A DNA stretch of 64,000 bases, from positions 1-64,000 of the forward strand of contig CAAGAN010000032.1 of NCBI GenBank assembly GCA_900767825.1, written 5' to 3'. Within the stretch, counting starts at the first letter, position 1; every line of letters starts with the position of its first letter. The DNA comes from Bacilli bacterium (lineage in GTDB: Bacteria; Bacillota_I; Bacilli_A; RFN20; CAG-826). This document shows positions 45,250 through 53,153 of the stretch, piece by piece. The position numbers and the translations under genes were made by a program. The notes beneath the pieces were generated by a model that did no database searches, was not told the DNA's origin, and saw only the letters and a list, made by a program, of their open reading frames with translations.

Positions 45250-45570
45250 ATGACACCTAGAAAAGACAGAAACAAAAACATCGAATTATTCCACATGTTT
45301 AATGTTATTTGCCTATTTGTCGGATTAGCAGCTTTAGGACTATACATGTTAATAATCATAATCGTATCAATCATTAATAAGTCAACCGGACCACTAATAA
45401 ACCTATTATATATATTCGGCGCCCCGGGGATGTTTTTAGGATATTTCTTGCTTGAGCTTCTTATTGATAAAATCGAATTAGATGCCGAAAGAAATGACTT
45501 ATTAAGGCAAGATAAAAAAGAAGCTCCAGTTACTCCTGAAGCCCCAAAAGAAGAAAATATCGAACAATAA
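45250..45570 (+). CDS. Small membrane protein, 106 aa
   Basis: Start at ATG 45250 (AAAGGAGGG upstream); an in-frame ATG at 45163 lies inside the preceding terminator. Two membrane helices (about 15-40 and 50-75), then an acidic tail rich in Pro, Lys and Glu (KKEAPVTPEAPKEE). A TATAAT box lies near 45220. Family not recognised. Confidence 0.7.
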   Translation: MTPRKDRNKNIELFHMFNVICLFVGLAALGLYMLIIIIVSIINKSTGPLINLLYIFGAPGMFLGYFLLELLIDKIELDAERNDLLRQDKKEAPVTPEAPKEENIEQ

Positions 45571-45571
45571 T

Positions 45572-46093
45572 TTATTTTAGATAGAAAACCCTATCTTTGT
45601 TTCTTGGTTTTGCCTCTATGTGGGCAGTTTTGCTATACCCAAGACAACAATGTCCAATTCCTTCATAATTGCCTTGAATACCTAAACTTTTAAGGAATTC
45701 TTTTCCTTGCTCAGTTTCAAATTCCTCCTTAGCGCGGTGAATCCAAATAGAATCAACACCTAAACTTTCTGCTTCGTTCATCATGTTCCCTAACGCTAAA
45801 GAACCATCATAGACATGGGTAGGAACATCTTTATTAGCCAAAACGATAATAACGCAAGGAGAGCCATAGAAAGGATCAACTCCAACTCTACCCATCATCG
45901 AAGCATTAAATTTAGATAATTCTTCTATTTTCTCTTTATTTGTAATTACAACAAATATAGGTGATTGTAATCCTAATCCACTCGGGGCGTATAGCCCTGC
46001 TTCTATAATCTTATTTAATTTATCTTCTTCTACTTCTTTAGATGAAAAAGACCTGCAACTTCTTCTATTTTTCAATGTATCTAAGATATCCAT
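45572..46093 (-). CDS. Nitroreductase-family oxidoreductase
   Basis: 173 aa. LKNRRSCRSFSSKEV at the N-terminus binds FMN phosphate; GLYAPSGLGLQSPIFVV and GVDSIWIH, GIGHCCLGYSK complete the family pattern. A flavin enzyme using NAD(P)H; natural substrate unknown. AGGAG precedes the ATG. Confidence 0.9.
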   Translation of the reverse strand: MDILDTLKNRRSCRSFSSKEVEEDKLNKIIEAGLYAPSGLGLQSPIFVVITNKEKIEELSKFNASMMGRVGVDPFYGSPCVIIVLANKDVPTHVYDGSLALGNMMNEAESLGVDSIWIHRAKEEFETEQGKEFLKSLGIQGNYEGIGHCCLGYSKTAHIEAKPRNKDRVFYLK

Positions 46094-46193
46094 ATCCTTA
46101 ACTCCTATTTATATTCTAATACGCAAATTGAAATTATAAATATGGTTTTATATGTTTGAACAGTTGAAAATGCATTCTGTTTTGAATATACTT

Positions 46194-46223
46194 AAGACGT
46201 CCTTAGTAAAGACGTCCTTAGTA
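46194..46223. repeat. Tandem 15-nt repeat upstream of ATPase no. 3
   Basis: AAGACGTCCTTAGTA occurs twice in direct tandem. Each unit is itself close to a palindrome (TAAG-ACGT-CCTTA). It lies between a TATACT box and the AGGAG ribosome site. Confidence 0.75.
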
Positions 46224-46237
46224 AAAAGGAGAACATT

Positions 46238-47641
46238 ATGTTTTATGGCAGAAAAGTAGAATTAGACGTATTAGAAAAAAGATATAATAGCGATAGATTT
46301 GAATTCGGATTCATATATGGCCAAAGAAGGATTGGGAAAACTTCATTATTGGATGAATTTGGAAAAAACCATAAAACATTGATGTTTTTTGCTTCCGATA
46401 GCGACGACATATCAATCAGAAGAGACTTTTCAAACCAGTTTTTTAGTTTTACAAAGCAAGATAATCTTTCTAGCTTTAGCAATTGGGAATCATTCTTTTT
46501 AGCTATTAGGAATTATTTTGGGGATGAAAAGGCTATCATTGTATTTGATGAATATCCAAACATAATCGTTGGACACGATGGAAAAAGAAAACCAACCGAT
46601 TTTGATGAAAAGTTCCAAAATGAAATAGACCATGTCTTCAAAGATTCAAAATTAACCATCATCATTATGGGTAGCAACGTTTCCTTCATGGAAAATATCA
46701 TAAAAGACAAAAACGGACCTTTATATAAAAGACATACTTTTTCATTATTCATTTCAAAATTAAAATGGAATGATGCTTTAAATTTTGTTAACGGCATGTC
46801 TATCGATGACAAAATCAAGACCCTATCTTTATTAGATACATATCCATATTACTTATCACATATAGATCCTAAAAAATCATTTGATGAAAACCTTGATGAA
46901 TTCTTTTTTAATATTGATTCATTAATTTCTATTGATCCCACTTTCACCATTTCTTCAAACATGAACATCAGTGGTTTTTATGTCGGGATAATGAATTGCC
47001 TTTCTAGAAAAATTAATACAATAAAAGAAATATCAAATGCCTTGCAATCTGAAACTAGCAAAGTATCCCTATATTTAAATGAATTAATAAAAGGCGGATT
47101 AGTAACAAAAGCAACTTATTTCAATTCAAAAAGAAGTACCTATTATGAAATAAATGACCGTATGGCCTCTTTCTTTTTTAGATTTGTCCAACCTTATGTA
47201 GAACAAATTAAATTGGGCGATGGGGCTAGAATAAAAGAAAGAGAAAAAGATGCAATCAAAACATTTATTGATCACTCATATGAAAAACTTTGCACTTCAT
47301 ATCTAAGGTATATGAATAGCCAAGGAAAGCTAGAACAGTATTATTTAGATTTTTATAATTTCAAGGCAGACAACACTTCAATTGGAAGAAGTGTCGAAAT
47401 CGATATTGTCGCTAGTGAAAATGATTGTCTTCTTATTGGAGAATGCAAATTTAGCAGCGAAGAAAAAGGCTTAGATGTATTTTTGGACATGAAAGAAGAC
47501 GCTAAGATAACTCCTTTAAATAAATACGCTAACATTAACTACTATTTGTTCTCGCACAATGGGTTCAAGTTAGATTTGTTAGAAAGCAAAGATAAAAACC
47601 TGCATTTAATCTCATCGGAAATGATGTTAGAAGGTAACTGA
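46238..47641 (+). CDS. Solitary ATPase, archaeal-type P-loop plus DUF234-like domain (no. 3)
   Basis: 467 aa, same build as no. 1: FYGRKVELDVLEKRY, Walker A YGQRRIGKTSLLD, Walker B AIIVFDEYP, GSNVSFMENI, winged helix SNALQSETSKVSLYLNELIKGG, and C-terminal GRSVEIDIVASE...LLIGECKFSSE. Related to, but clearly diverged from, no. 1. Private tandem repeat upstream. Confidence 0.85.
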   Translation: MFYGRKVELDVLEKRYNSDRFEFGFIYGQRRIGKTSLLDEFGKNHKTLMFFASDSDDISIRRDFSNQFFSFTKQDNLSSFSNWESFFLAIRNYFGDEKAIIVFDEYPNIIVGHDGKRKPTDFDEKFQNEIDHVFKDSKLTIIIMGSNVSFMENIIKDKNGPLYKRHTFSLFISKLKWNDALNFVNGMSIDDKIKTLSLLDTYPYYLSHIDPKKSFDENLDEFFFNIDSLISIDPTFTISSNMNISGFYVGIMNCLSRKINTIKEISNALQSETSKVSLYLNELIKGGLVTKATYFNSKRSTYYEINDRMASFFFRFVQPYVEQIKLGDGARIKEREKDAIKTFIDHSYEKLCTSYLRYMNSQGKLEQYYLDFYNFKADNTSIGRSVEIDIVASENDCLLIGECKFSSEEKGLDVFLDMKEDAKITPLNKYANINYYLFSHNGFKLDLLESKDKNLHLISSEMMLEGN

Positions 47642-47645
47642 AAAA

Positions 47646-47667
47646 GGACTTGCCGTTAAGCAAGTCC
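47646..47667. terminator. Bidirectional terminator
   Basis: Perfect 8-bp stem GGACTTGC/GCAAGTCC with a 6-nt loop. The minus strand continues TTTTTC, so it serves mainly the 47685-49796 operon and also ends ATPase no. 3. Confidence 0.85.
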
Positions 47668-47684
47668 CTTAATCAATTCTATAT

Positions 47685-48035
47685 TTATTTTACTTCTTCA
47701 ACTTCAGTTGGAACTTCTTTTCCAAGACGTTGTGCCCTACGTAAGGCTCTTTCAGCATCTTTGTCGCCTTCTTTTGCAAAATAGGCAAGGAAGAACACAC
47801 CAATTAAAGCCCCGACGCCTAATAGAATCATACCCCAATATCTATATCCCATATGGGACCATGGGGTGAGCCAAATCGCTTCCGAATATAAGATCCAGTT
47901 ATCAGAATAGACAACAGGAAGATGTTCTCCTACTATCCCAAGAATTAAAAAGAATAGACCGGCAAAGGCAATGAAAGAAGCAATCGTATAGACTACTATT
48001 TCCTTTGTTTTGATTTTCGAATTTGATTTGCTCAT
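47685..48035 (-). CDS. Small membrane protein, 116 aa
   Basis: Two membrane helices (about 15-35 and 65-88) and a charged C-terminal tail (AERALRRAQRLGKEVPTEVEEVK). Family not recognised. It follows the 289-aa helical protein by 19 nt in a three-gene operon headed by a HAD phosphatase. Confidence 0.7.
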   Translation of the reverse strand: MSKSNSKIKTKEIVVYTIASFIAFAGLFFLILGIVGEHLPVVYSDNWILYSEAIWLTPWSHMGYRYWGMILLGVGALIGVFFLAYFAKEGDKDAERALRRAQRLGKEVPTEVEEVK

Positions 48036-48054
48036 ATTACTTAGCCTCTTTTAA

Positions 48055-48924
48055 TTAAGCGGATTTAACTTCGCTTTCTTTAGCTTTAGCAGCAGCTTCA
48101 TTATCAAGTTTGACTTGTTCTAGTAAACCGTTGATTAATTGTGGGTAGCAAGCACGGAAAGTTGCTTCGCAATCACGGACATAAAGATTGATGGTTTCAG
48201 AAGCTTCTCTCATGACATCTGGGAATTTCTTTCCAGCTGGGAGATCTCTTCTCCCAGTCATCATTTCCATTAAGGCAACAATCTTGTCTTCCATGTTCTT
48301 ATAGACGGCATCGGTCTCTTTGGCTTGGCCACGGACAAAATTGATGTTTCCAATGACGGTTTGGATATCATTCCCAATGAATTTGCTAGCTGGAGATTCG
48401 GCACCTTTGGCTTCATTTCTAGCTTGGTTATATTCATTGAACAAACGATTTAAGTCATTTACTAAGGTTAAGAAAGCAACCCCACGATACATAGCATCTT
48501 CGGCCTTGGCAACTTTTTCGGCTTCATCAACATCAAGATTCTTGCTATGCCCATCATTAAGGATTCCATTAATCATGGAAGTAATGTTTTCATGAATTGG
48601 CAATACGTGCTTATAGATAGCTAGGTGTTGGTTATGGTCAACCCTTAATCCATCATCAGCAAGCTTCAATATGGTAGAATTATCGCCATAGACTTCAGCA
48701 TAGAAATCACGGATGGCCTTTTCTAGCTTTTCTCCATTTTCGCCAGAATGATCGATAATATCCTTTAAAGGAGTATGTTGATCAACTTCGACAAGGATGG
48801 AACGCTTCTTTTCTTCGAATAATTTGGTATCGAATGTTTCTTTCTTGAGGCAATACTCAAGTGTGTCCCTGACCGCTACGTTATAATGTAGCAATGTGGT
48901 AAGTACTTCACTAATTTGATTCAT
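48055..48924 (-). CDS. Soluble all-helical protein of unknown function, 289 aa
   Basis: Family not recognised. No signal or membrane helix; long amphipathic helices throughout (ENGEKLEKAIRDFYAEV, NDLNRLFNEYNQARNEAK), ending in AAAKAKESEVKSA. Codons end in C more often than in neighbouring genes, suggesting high expression. Its ATG overlaps the HAD stop (4 nt). Confidence 0.7.
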   Translation of the reverse strand: MNQISEVLTTLLHYNVAVRDTLEYCLKKETFDTKLFEEKKRSILVEVDQHTPLKDIIDHSGENGEKLEKAIRDFYAEVYGDNSTILKLADDGLRVDHNQHLAIYKHVLPIHENITSMINGILNDGHSKNLDVDEAEKVAKAEDAMYRGVAFLTLVNDLNRLFNEYNQARNEAKGAESPASKFIGNDIQTVIGNINFVRGQAKETDAVYKNMEDKIVALMEMMTGRRDLPAGKKFPDVMREASETINLYVRDCEATFRACYPQLINGLLEQVKLDNEAAAKAKESEVKSA

Positions 48925-49796
48925 TTATTTTTTCCTTCTTTATTAGTTTTGGAACTATCCTCCAATGGGTATAGCACCTTTTCTAGGTCATAAACATGGT
49001 CAACGACATGCTTGGCTCTTATTTTAACGCTATTTGGAGAATGTGACATACAATAACTATTCTCGTGAAATTCGTCAAACATCGGCGCGTCGTTGCCAGA
49101 ATCACCGATAACTAATACATTTTGTGAGGAATATCCTAAATAGTCAAGGTATTTTCTCACTCCTGAGGCTTTTGAGCACCCCTTTGGGGTGATTTCAATA
49201 AACTGGTTAAGCCAAGTAAATTCGAAATCAGCGAACTTTTCAGCCAATTCCTTAGTAAGGACTTCCGCTAATTCTTTTTTCTTCTTAGTTAGGCCAATCA
49301 AGACCATTATTTTATTTGTCTCGCCTTTTTCGATCTCGTTATAGAAGACATGGTCACTTCTAACAAATGGTTCCCTATAGACGCCTTGGAATGCTTCATA
49401 TAAGAAATAGACAAAGTTAGTAATATGATTGACCTTAGTCCTAGTCATGACAATTGGACGCGTTTTAGAAGAAAGCAAGATTAATCCTGGGTCATAATTT
49501 AGACGTAAATAGGAAATAAGGGATTTGAGTTTAGCAGAATCAAAGAAAGATTCTTCAATTACCTTCCCTCCTATTTTGATAAATGTTCCGTCGTTGCCAA
49601 TCCAATCAAGATTAAATGGGCATTTCTTCTCTAATTTAGAAGCAAAATTAAAACCCCTGGAGCTAACAACTACTACCTTGCCTCCATTAGAAGCAAACCT
49701 AGTTAGGAATTCTTTGTTTTTCTTAGGGATTAGCCTTAATCTTTTCTTTGGATAGAATAAGGTTCCGTCTAAATCAGTCGCGATTACTTTAATCAT
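48921..49796 (-). CDS. Cof-type HAD phosphatase heading a three-gene operon
   Basis: 291 aa. VIATDLDGTLFYPKKR, VVVSSRGFNF, KGCSKASGVRKYL and VIGDSGNDAPMFDEF are HAD motifs I-IV with a C2 cap. Substrate unknown. TATTAT/TATATT lies 6-8 nt before the ATG, so the message is probably leaderless; a perfect-armed palindrome abuts the -10 box. Confidence 0.92.
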   Translation of the reverse strand: MIKVIATDLDGTLFYPKKRLRLIPKKNKEFLTRFASNGGKVVVVSSRGFNFASKLEKKCPFNLDWIGNDGTFIKIGGKVIEESFFDSAKLKSLISYLRLNYDPGLILLSSKTRPIVMTRTKVNHITNFVYFLYEAFQGVYREPFVRSDHVFYNEIEKGETNKIMVLIGLTKKKKELAEVLTKELAEKFADFEFTWLNQFIEITPKGCSKASGVRKYLDYLGYSSQNVLVIGDSGNDAPMFDEFHENSYCMSHSPNSVKIRAKHVVDHVYDLEKVLYPLEDSSKTNKEGKNK

Positions 49797-49810
49797 GCCT
49801 AGATAATATA

Positions 49811-49828
49811 CTCTAAATGTATTTAGAG
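49811..49828. promoter_or_regulatory. Palindrome at the -35 region of the HAD operon
   Basis: CTCTAAATGTATTTAGAG: eight-base inverted arms around GT, directly upstream of the -10 box at 49803-49810. A likely repressor site; the regulator is not identified. Confidence 0.6.
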
Positions 49829-49833
49829 AAAAA

Positions 49834-49872
49834 GAAAAAGCTACTCCACCACCGAAATAGCAAAGTAGCCTT
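49834..49872 (-). terminator. Terminator of hpf
   Basis: On the minus strand GGCTACT pairs with AGTAGCT, followed by TTTTCTTTTT. Confidence 0.75.
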
Positions 49873-49879
49873 AACTAAT

Positions 49880-50425
49880 TTATTTCAATTTGTTTTCGGC
49901 CTGGATGACGCCATATCCGCCATCAAGACGCTTATAAGCAACGGATACTTCATCATCATCTTCATCTAGATATAGGAAGAATGAATGTCCTAAGGCTTCC
50001 ATTCTAGTAATGGCTTCATCTAGAGTCATTGGATCAAGATAGATGGATTTAGTTCTTACAACTTCTTCGTCATCATCTTCATCTTGGACAAAGTTTTCAA
50101 AAGCAAGGGCTTTTCCTAAAGATTCGGATTCTTTTGTCTTTTCCATCCTGGTCTTTAGTTTTCTCATTTGGCCTTCAAGTTTATCAACAGCAAGGTCGAC
50201 CGCGGCGTATAGATCGTTATCCCTTACCTCTGCACGGAAATCCATTCCCTTGGTGAAAATGGTAATTTCCACTTTGGCACCGACATTGTAGCTTCTAACT
50301 ACAGCGCGGCAAGTTACTTCGCTAGGATTAGCAAAGTATTTGTCCATCCTGGACAACTTCTTTTCGATGTCGGCGTGAATAGAATCGGTGACATCGATGT
50401 TCTTTCCAATTATTTGGTATTTCAT
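49880..50425 (-). CDS. hpf: Long-form ribosome hibernation promoting factor
   Basis: 181 aa. N-terminal HPF/YfiA domain (KYQIIGKNIDVTDSIHADIEKKL, DNDLYAAVDLAVDKLEGQMRK), acidic linker with EDDDEEVVRTK, and the C-terminal dimerisation domain SIYLDPMTLDEAITRMEALGHSFFLY. Two such factors join 70S ribosomes into inactive 100S pairs in stationary phase. The ribosome site AGGAGG sits inside a small GCCCT/AGGGGC hairpin that may limit translation. Confidence 0.96.
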   Translation of the reverse strand: MKYQIIGKNIDVTDSIHADIEKKLSRMDKYFANPSEVTCRAVVRSYNVGAKVEITIFTKGMDFRAEVRDNDLYAAVDLAVDKLEGQMRKLKTRMEKTKESESLGKALAFENFVQDEDDDEEVVRTKSIYLDPMTLDEAITRMEALGHSFFLYLDEDDDEVSVAYKRLDGGYGVIQAENKLK

Positions 50426-50566
50426 AATATCTGCCCCTCCTAAGGGCTTACACCATTATTTTAAATTAAATTTCATAACTTCAAATACCAAAATGAAAAC
50501 TTTATACATTTTTTAACCAAATGTAGATTTTTCTTTTATATAAAAAGAAGCATTATATCGATATTT

Positions 50567-51751
50567 TTAATGGGATTTGCAATTTAGGAAAAATTTCTTT
50601 AATTCTTCAACTTTGTCTAATCTTTCCCAAGGCAAATCAATATCTGGACGTCCGAATACCCCATAATTACAGATATCGGCATATTTCCAAGTTGGTTCAT
50701 TTAATTTGAAAGAAGAGATAATCGCGCCTGGTCTAGCATCAAAATAAGTCTCGATTGCCCTAAGTATATCTTCATCATCATAATGGCTAGTCCCAAATGT
50801 AGATAAAGATAATGACATTGGCTTAGCAACTCCAATCGCATAGCTAAGTTGGACTTCTAATCTAGAAGCAGCCCCTGCCGCAACAAGGTTTTTAGCAATA
50901 TATCTAGCGTAATAAGAAGCACTTCTATCGACTTTAGATGGGTCTTTCCCAGAGAAAGCTCCTCCACCATGCCTAGAAGATCCACCATATGTATCAACAA
51001 TTAATTTCCTTCCGGTTAATCCTGTATCACCTAAAGGCCCGCCGATTACAAATCTGCCAGTTGGATTAATTAGATAGTCAAAATCGGTATTTAGATTAAA
51101 AGAAACGGCAACCGGAACCATTATCTCGTCATGGACATATTTCTTAAATGCAACCAAATCGGTAGTTTCATCATGCTGAATCGACATCAATACAGTCTTT
51201 ATCCTGATGTTATTTGGATCAGTATAATCAATGGTTACCTGTGATTTCATATCAGGTCTAGCATGCTTAAACTTGCCTTCTTTTCTTAGGCTTGTAGCAG
51301 TTCTTACTAGTTTATGGGCAATAGTAAGAGGAAGAGGCATATAACCTTCGGATTCGTTTGTCGCATAGCCAAACATTATCCCTTGGTCACCAGCACCCAT
51401 GTTTAAGGTATCTTCATGCTTAACACCCATCGCGATATCGCTAGATTGAGTATTTACACGTATTTCAATCTTGCATGTATCCGCCCCAATCCCGATTTCA
51501 CTAGATGTATAGCCAATTTTACGTAATGTATCCCTAGCAATCTTTTCATAATTAGGGACTACATTTGAATTAATGGTAATTTCTCCTCCAATTAGGACAA
51601 ATTCCTTAGTTGCAAAAACTTCACATGCTACATGGGCATATTTATCAATTCTTAGACATTCATCTAGAATTGCATCGGCAATTTGGTCGCAAACCTTGTC
51701 TGGATGTCCTTCGGAAACAGACTCGCTAGTAAAAAGAAACTCGTTTTTCAT
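50567..51751 (-). CDS. metK: S-adenosylmethionine synthetase
   Basis: 394 aa from ATG at 51751 (GGGGAAGG upstream). FTSESVSEGHPDKVCDQIADA, GAGDQGIMFGYA, GGAFSGKDPSKVDRSA are MetK signatures. Makes SAM from methionine and ATP. A long structured leader with a terminator-like hairpin precedes it. Confidence 0.97.
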   Translation of the reverse strand: MKNEFLFTSESVSEGHPDKVCDQIADAILDECLRIDKYAHVACEVFATKEFVLIGGEITINSNVVPNYEKIARDTLRKIGYTSSEIGIGADTCKIEIRVNTQSSDIAMGVKHEDTLNMGAGDQGIMFGYATNESEGYMPLPLTIAHKLVRTATSLRKEGKFKHARPDMKSQVTIDYTDPNNIRIKTVLMSIQHDETTDLVAFKKYVHDEIMVPVAVSFNLNTDFDYLINPTGRFVIGGPLGDTGLTGRKLIVDTYGGSSRHGGGAFSGKDPSKVDRSASYYARYIAKNLVAAGAASRLEVQLSYAIGVAKPMSLSLSTFGTSHYDDEDILRAIETYFDARPGAIISSFKLNEPTWKYADICNYGVFGRPDIDLPWERLDKVEELKKFFLNCKSH

Positions 51752-51772
51752 ATTTTTATCCTTCCCCAACAA

Positions 51773-51945
51773 AAATCCTCCCCGCTAGGTGGAAGACTAT
51801 TATAGTTTCCTCCAGACATCGTTCCTCTAGGGGGAGAGGCTACTAGCAAGCACTTACCGCTATAGCGGAGTTGCTAGCGCCATGGTTAGCTAGTTATAGG
51901 CGCTTCTTGATGCCTGGCTTTCGTCAGTGGCATAAGTTTATATTT
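51773..51945 (-). promoter_or_regulatory. Structured metK leader, riboswitch candidate
   Basis: On the minus strand the leader forms an ATGC/GCAT hairpin, an AGCGCC/GGCGCT helix, a CTAGCAA/TTGCTAG helix enclosing CCGCTATAGCGG, and then a terminator where CCTCTCCCCCTAG pairs with CTAGCGGGGAGG followed by TTTTTG. CCTCT can instead pair with AGAGG inside the same arm, an antiterminator-like choice. The T-run ends just before the metK ribosome site. It does not show the SAM-I core sequence. Confidence 0.5.
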
Positions 51946-51964
51946 ATTAAGAAGACTAAACAAG

Positions 51965-51982
51965 CCTAGATTTTAAAATCTA
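51965..51982. repeat. Perfect palindrome upstream of the metK leader
   Basis: CTAGATTTTAAAATCTAG, extended by AAGC/GCTT-like flanks. On the minus strand it lies between the pduL operon terminator and the metK leader; role unclear. Confidence 0.5.
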
Positions 51983-52000
51983 GCTTAAACATAAAGAAAA

Positions 52001-52027
52001 AGACCGCTACCTAATAACGATAACGGC
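52001..52027 (-). terminator. Terminator of the pduL operon
   Basis: On the minus strand GGCCGTTATC pairs with GGTAGCGGTC through some G-U pairs, followed by TTTTTCTTT. Confidence 0.75.
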
Positions 52028-52037
52028 CTGTAATAAT

Positions 52038-52295
52038 CTATTTTGCTAAATATGCTTTTAAGGCTCTAGAAATTTGATCAGGGCAAGAAGTCTCTCCACC
52101 TCTAGAACCCCTGCATTTGATTCCTTCTAATTTAGCGATAGCGTCTTCAACTTTCATTCCCTTTAATAAGGAGCCGATTCCTTGAAGGTTTCCATTGCAT
52201 CCATAGGTAGCGACAAAGGATTTAATGATGCCATCTTCGATTTCGAAATCAAATTGCCTTGAACAGACATTTTCTGGCTTATAGGTATAAGTCAT
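52038..52295 (-). CDS. TSCPD-domain protein (TIGR03905-like)
   Basis: 85 aa. CSRQFDFEIEDGIIKSFVATYGCNGNLQGI, KLEGIKCRGSRGGETSCPDQ with the T-S-C-P-D motif and several Cys. This small domain also occurs at the end of adenosylcobalamin-type ribonucleotide reductases; free-standing copies have no known function. Overlaps the pduL stop by 1 nt. Confidence 0.88.
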   Translation of the reverse strand: MTYTYKPENVCSRQFDFEIEDGIIKSFVATYGCNGNLQGIGSLLKGMKVEDAIAKLEGIKCRGSRGGETSCPDQISRALKAYLAK

Positions 52296-52990
52296 TATTT
52301 ATCCTCGTGGCAGCAGCAATGATGTTCTTCACCTTCGTGGCAGCAGTGCTCATCATCGCATCCACAGCTAGAAGCAAATCCGACTAAGGTGCCATAGACT
52401 AATCCACTAGCATTAGCGGCATTGCTTTCATCGGTATCAATATGCATGGCAAGAGAGAATTTTGGGGAAACACGGACAATGGTATCACCAAAAATAGTTT
52501 CTCTTTCCGGGGTCTTGACATAAACCATGACGGATTCGCCATCTTGAACGTTGAATTCCTTGGCATCTTCTGGAGTCATGTGGATATGACGCTTAGCAAC
52601 GATGACGCCTTCTTCTAGATGTAATTCTTTGGCATTTGCAGGGTTAACAATGGTAACAGCCCCACTACCTTTGACATCTCCAGAAAGTCTAATAGGAGCA
52701 GCTACTCCTAATGTTCTTGCATCTGTAGCGGATAATTCGATTTGGTTTAGATTCCTTAAAGGTCCAAGGATAGTAACTCCGTTGATGACTCTTGGCTTGC
52801 CAGTTTTTGGATTGACTGGTCCGACTAAATTGAGTTTGACATCGGAAGCATATTGCCCAGGTTGGGATAAATCCTTCTTTTTGTTCAAGACGGCATGTTC
52901 ACCTTCTTTAGCATCCATTAGATAATCAAAGGCTTTTTGGTCTAAATGGATGTGACGTGCACTAGTTTCGACTAAGATTTGTTTTTCCAT
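52295..52990 (-). CDS. pduL: PduL-type phosphate acyltransferase with metal-binding tail
   Basis: 231 aa. Two PduL repeats with the zinc-binding motifs SARHIHLDQ and VAKRHIHMTPEDA, plus GPVNPKTGKPRVINGVTILGP and NQIELSATDARTLG. Interconverts acyl-CoA and acyl-phosphate (propanoyl or acetyl), feeding acetate kinase-type ATP formation. Unusual: the last 25 residues are Cys/His/Glu-rich (CGCDDEHCCHEGEEHHCCCH), not part of the family fold. Confidence 0.94.
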   Translation of the reverse strand: MEKQILVETSARHIHLDQKAFDYLMDAKEGEHAVLNKKKDLSQPGQYASDVKLNLVGPVNPKTGKPRVINGVTILGPLRNLNQIELSATDARTLGVAAPIRLSGDVKGSGAVTIVNPANAKELHLEEGVIVAKRHIHMTPEDAKEFNVQDGESVMVYVKTPERETIFGDTIVRVSPKFSLAMHIDTDESNAANASGLVYGTLVGFASSCGCDDEHCCHEGEEHHCCCHEDK

Positions 52991-53153
52991 AAATAAATAA
53001 AATCTCCAATTAACGGTTCAATTATAGTTCTATTTTTTATCTTTTCGAGATAATTTCCCTAAATTAGAAAATAAAGAACAAAAAGAATATCTTTTTTTCT
53101 AACCAAAAATGGATAAATAAGGTATCCTATTTCGGTAAAGGAGGAGCCTTGAT

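Noticed and set aside
51773..51960. Classical SAM-I riboswitch before metK
   Set aside because: The expected core around GAUGAAACCCGGCAACC is absent; kept only as an unclassified structured leader.
53041..53153. M-box magnesium riboswitch before mgtE
   Set aside because: The leader is short, AT-rich and lacks the M-box core.
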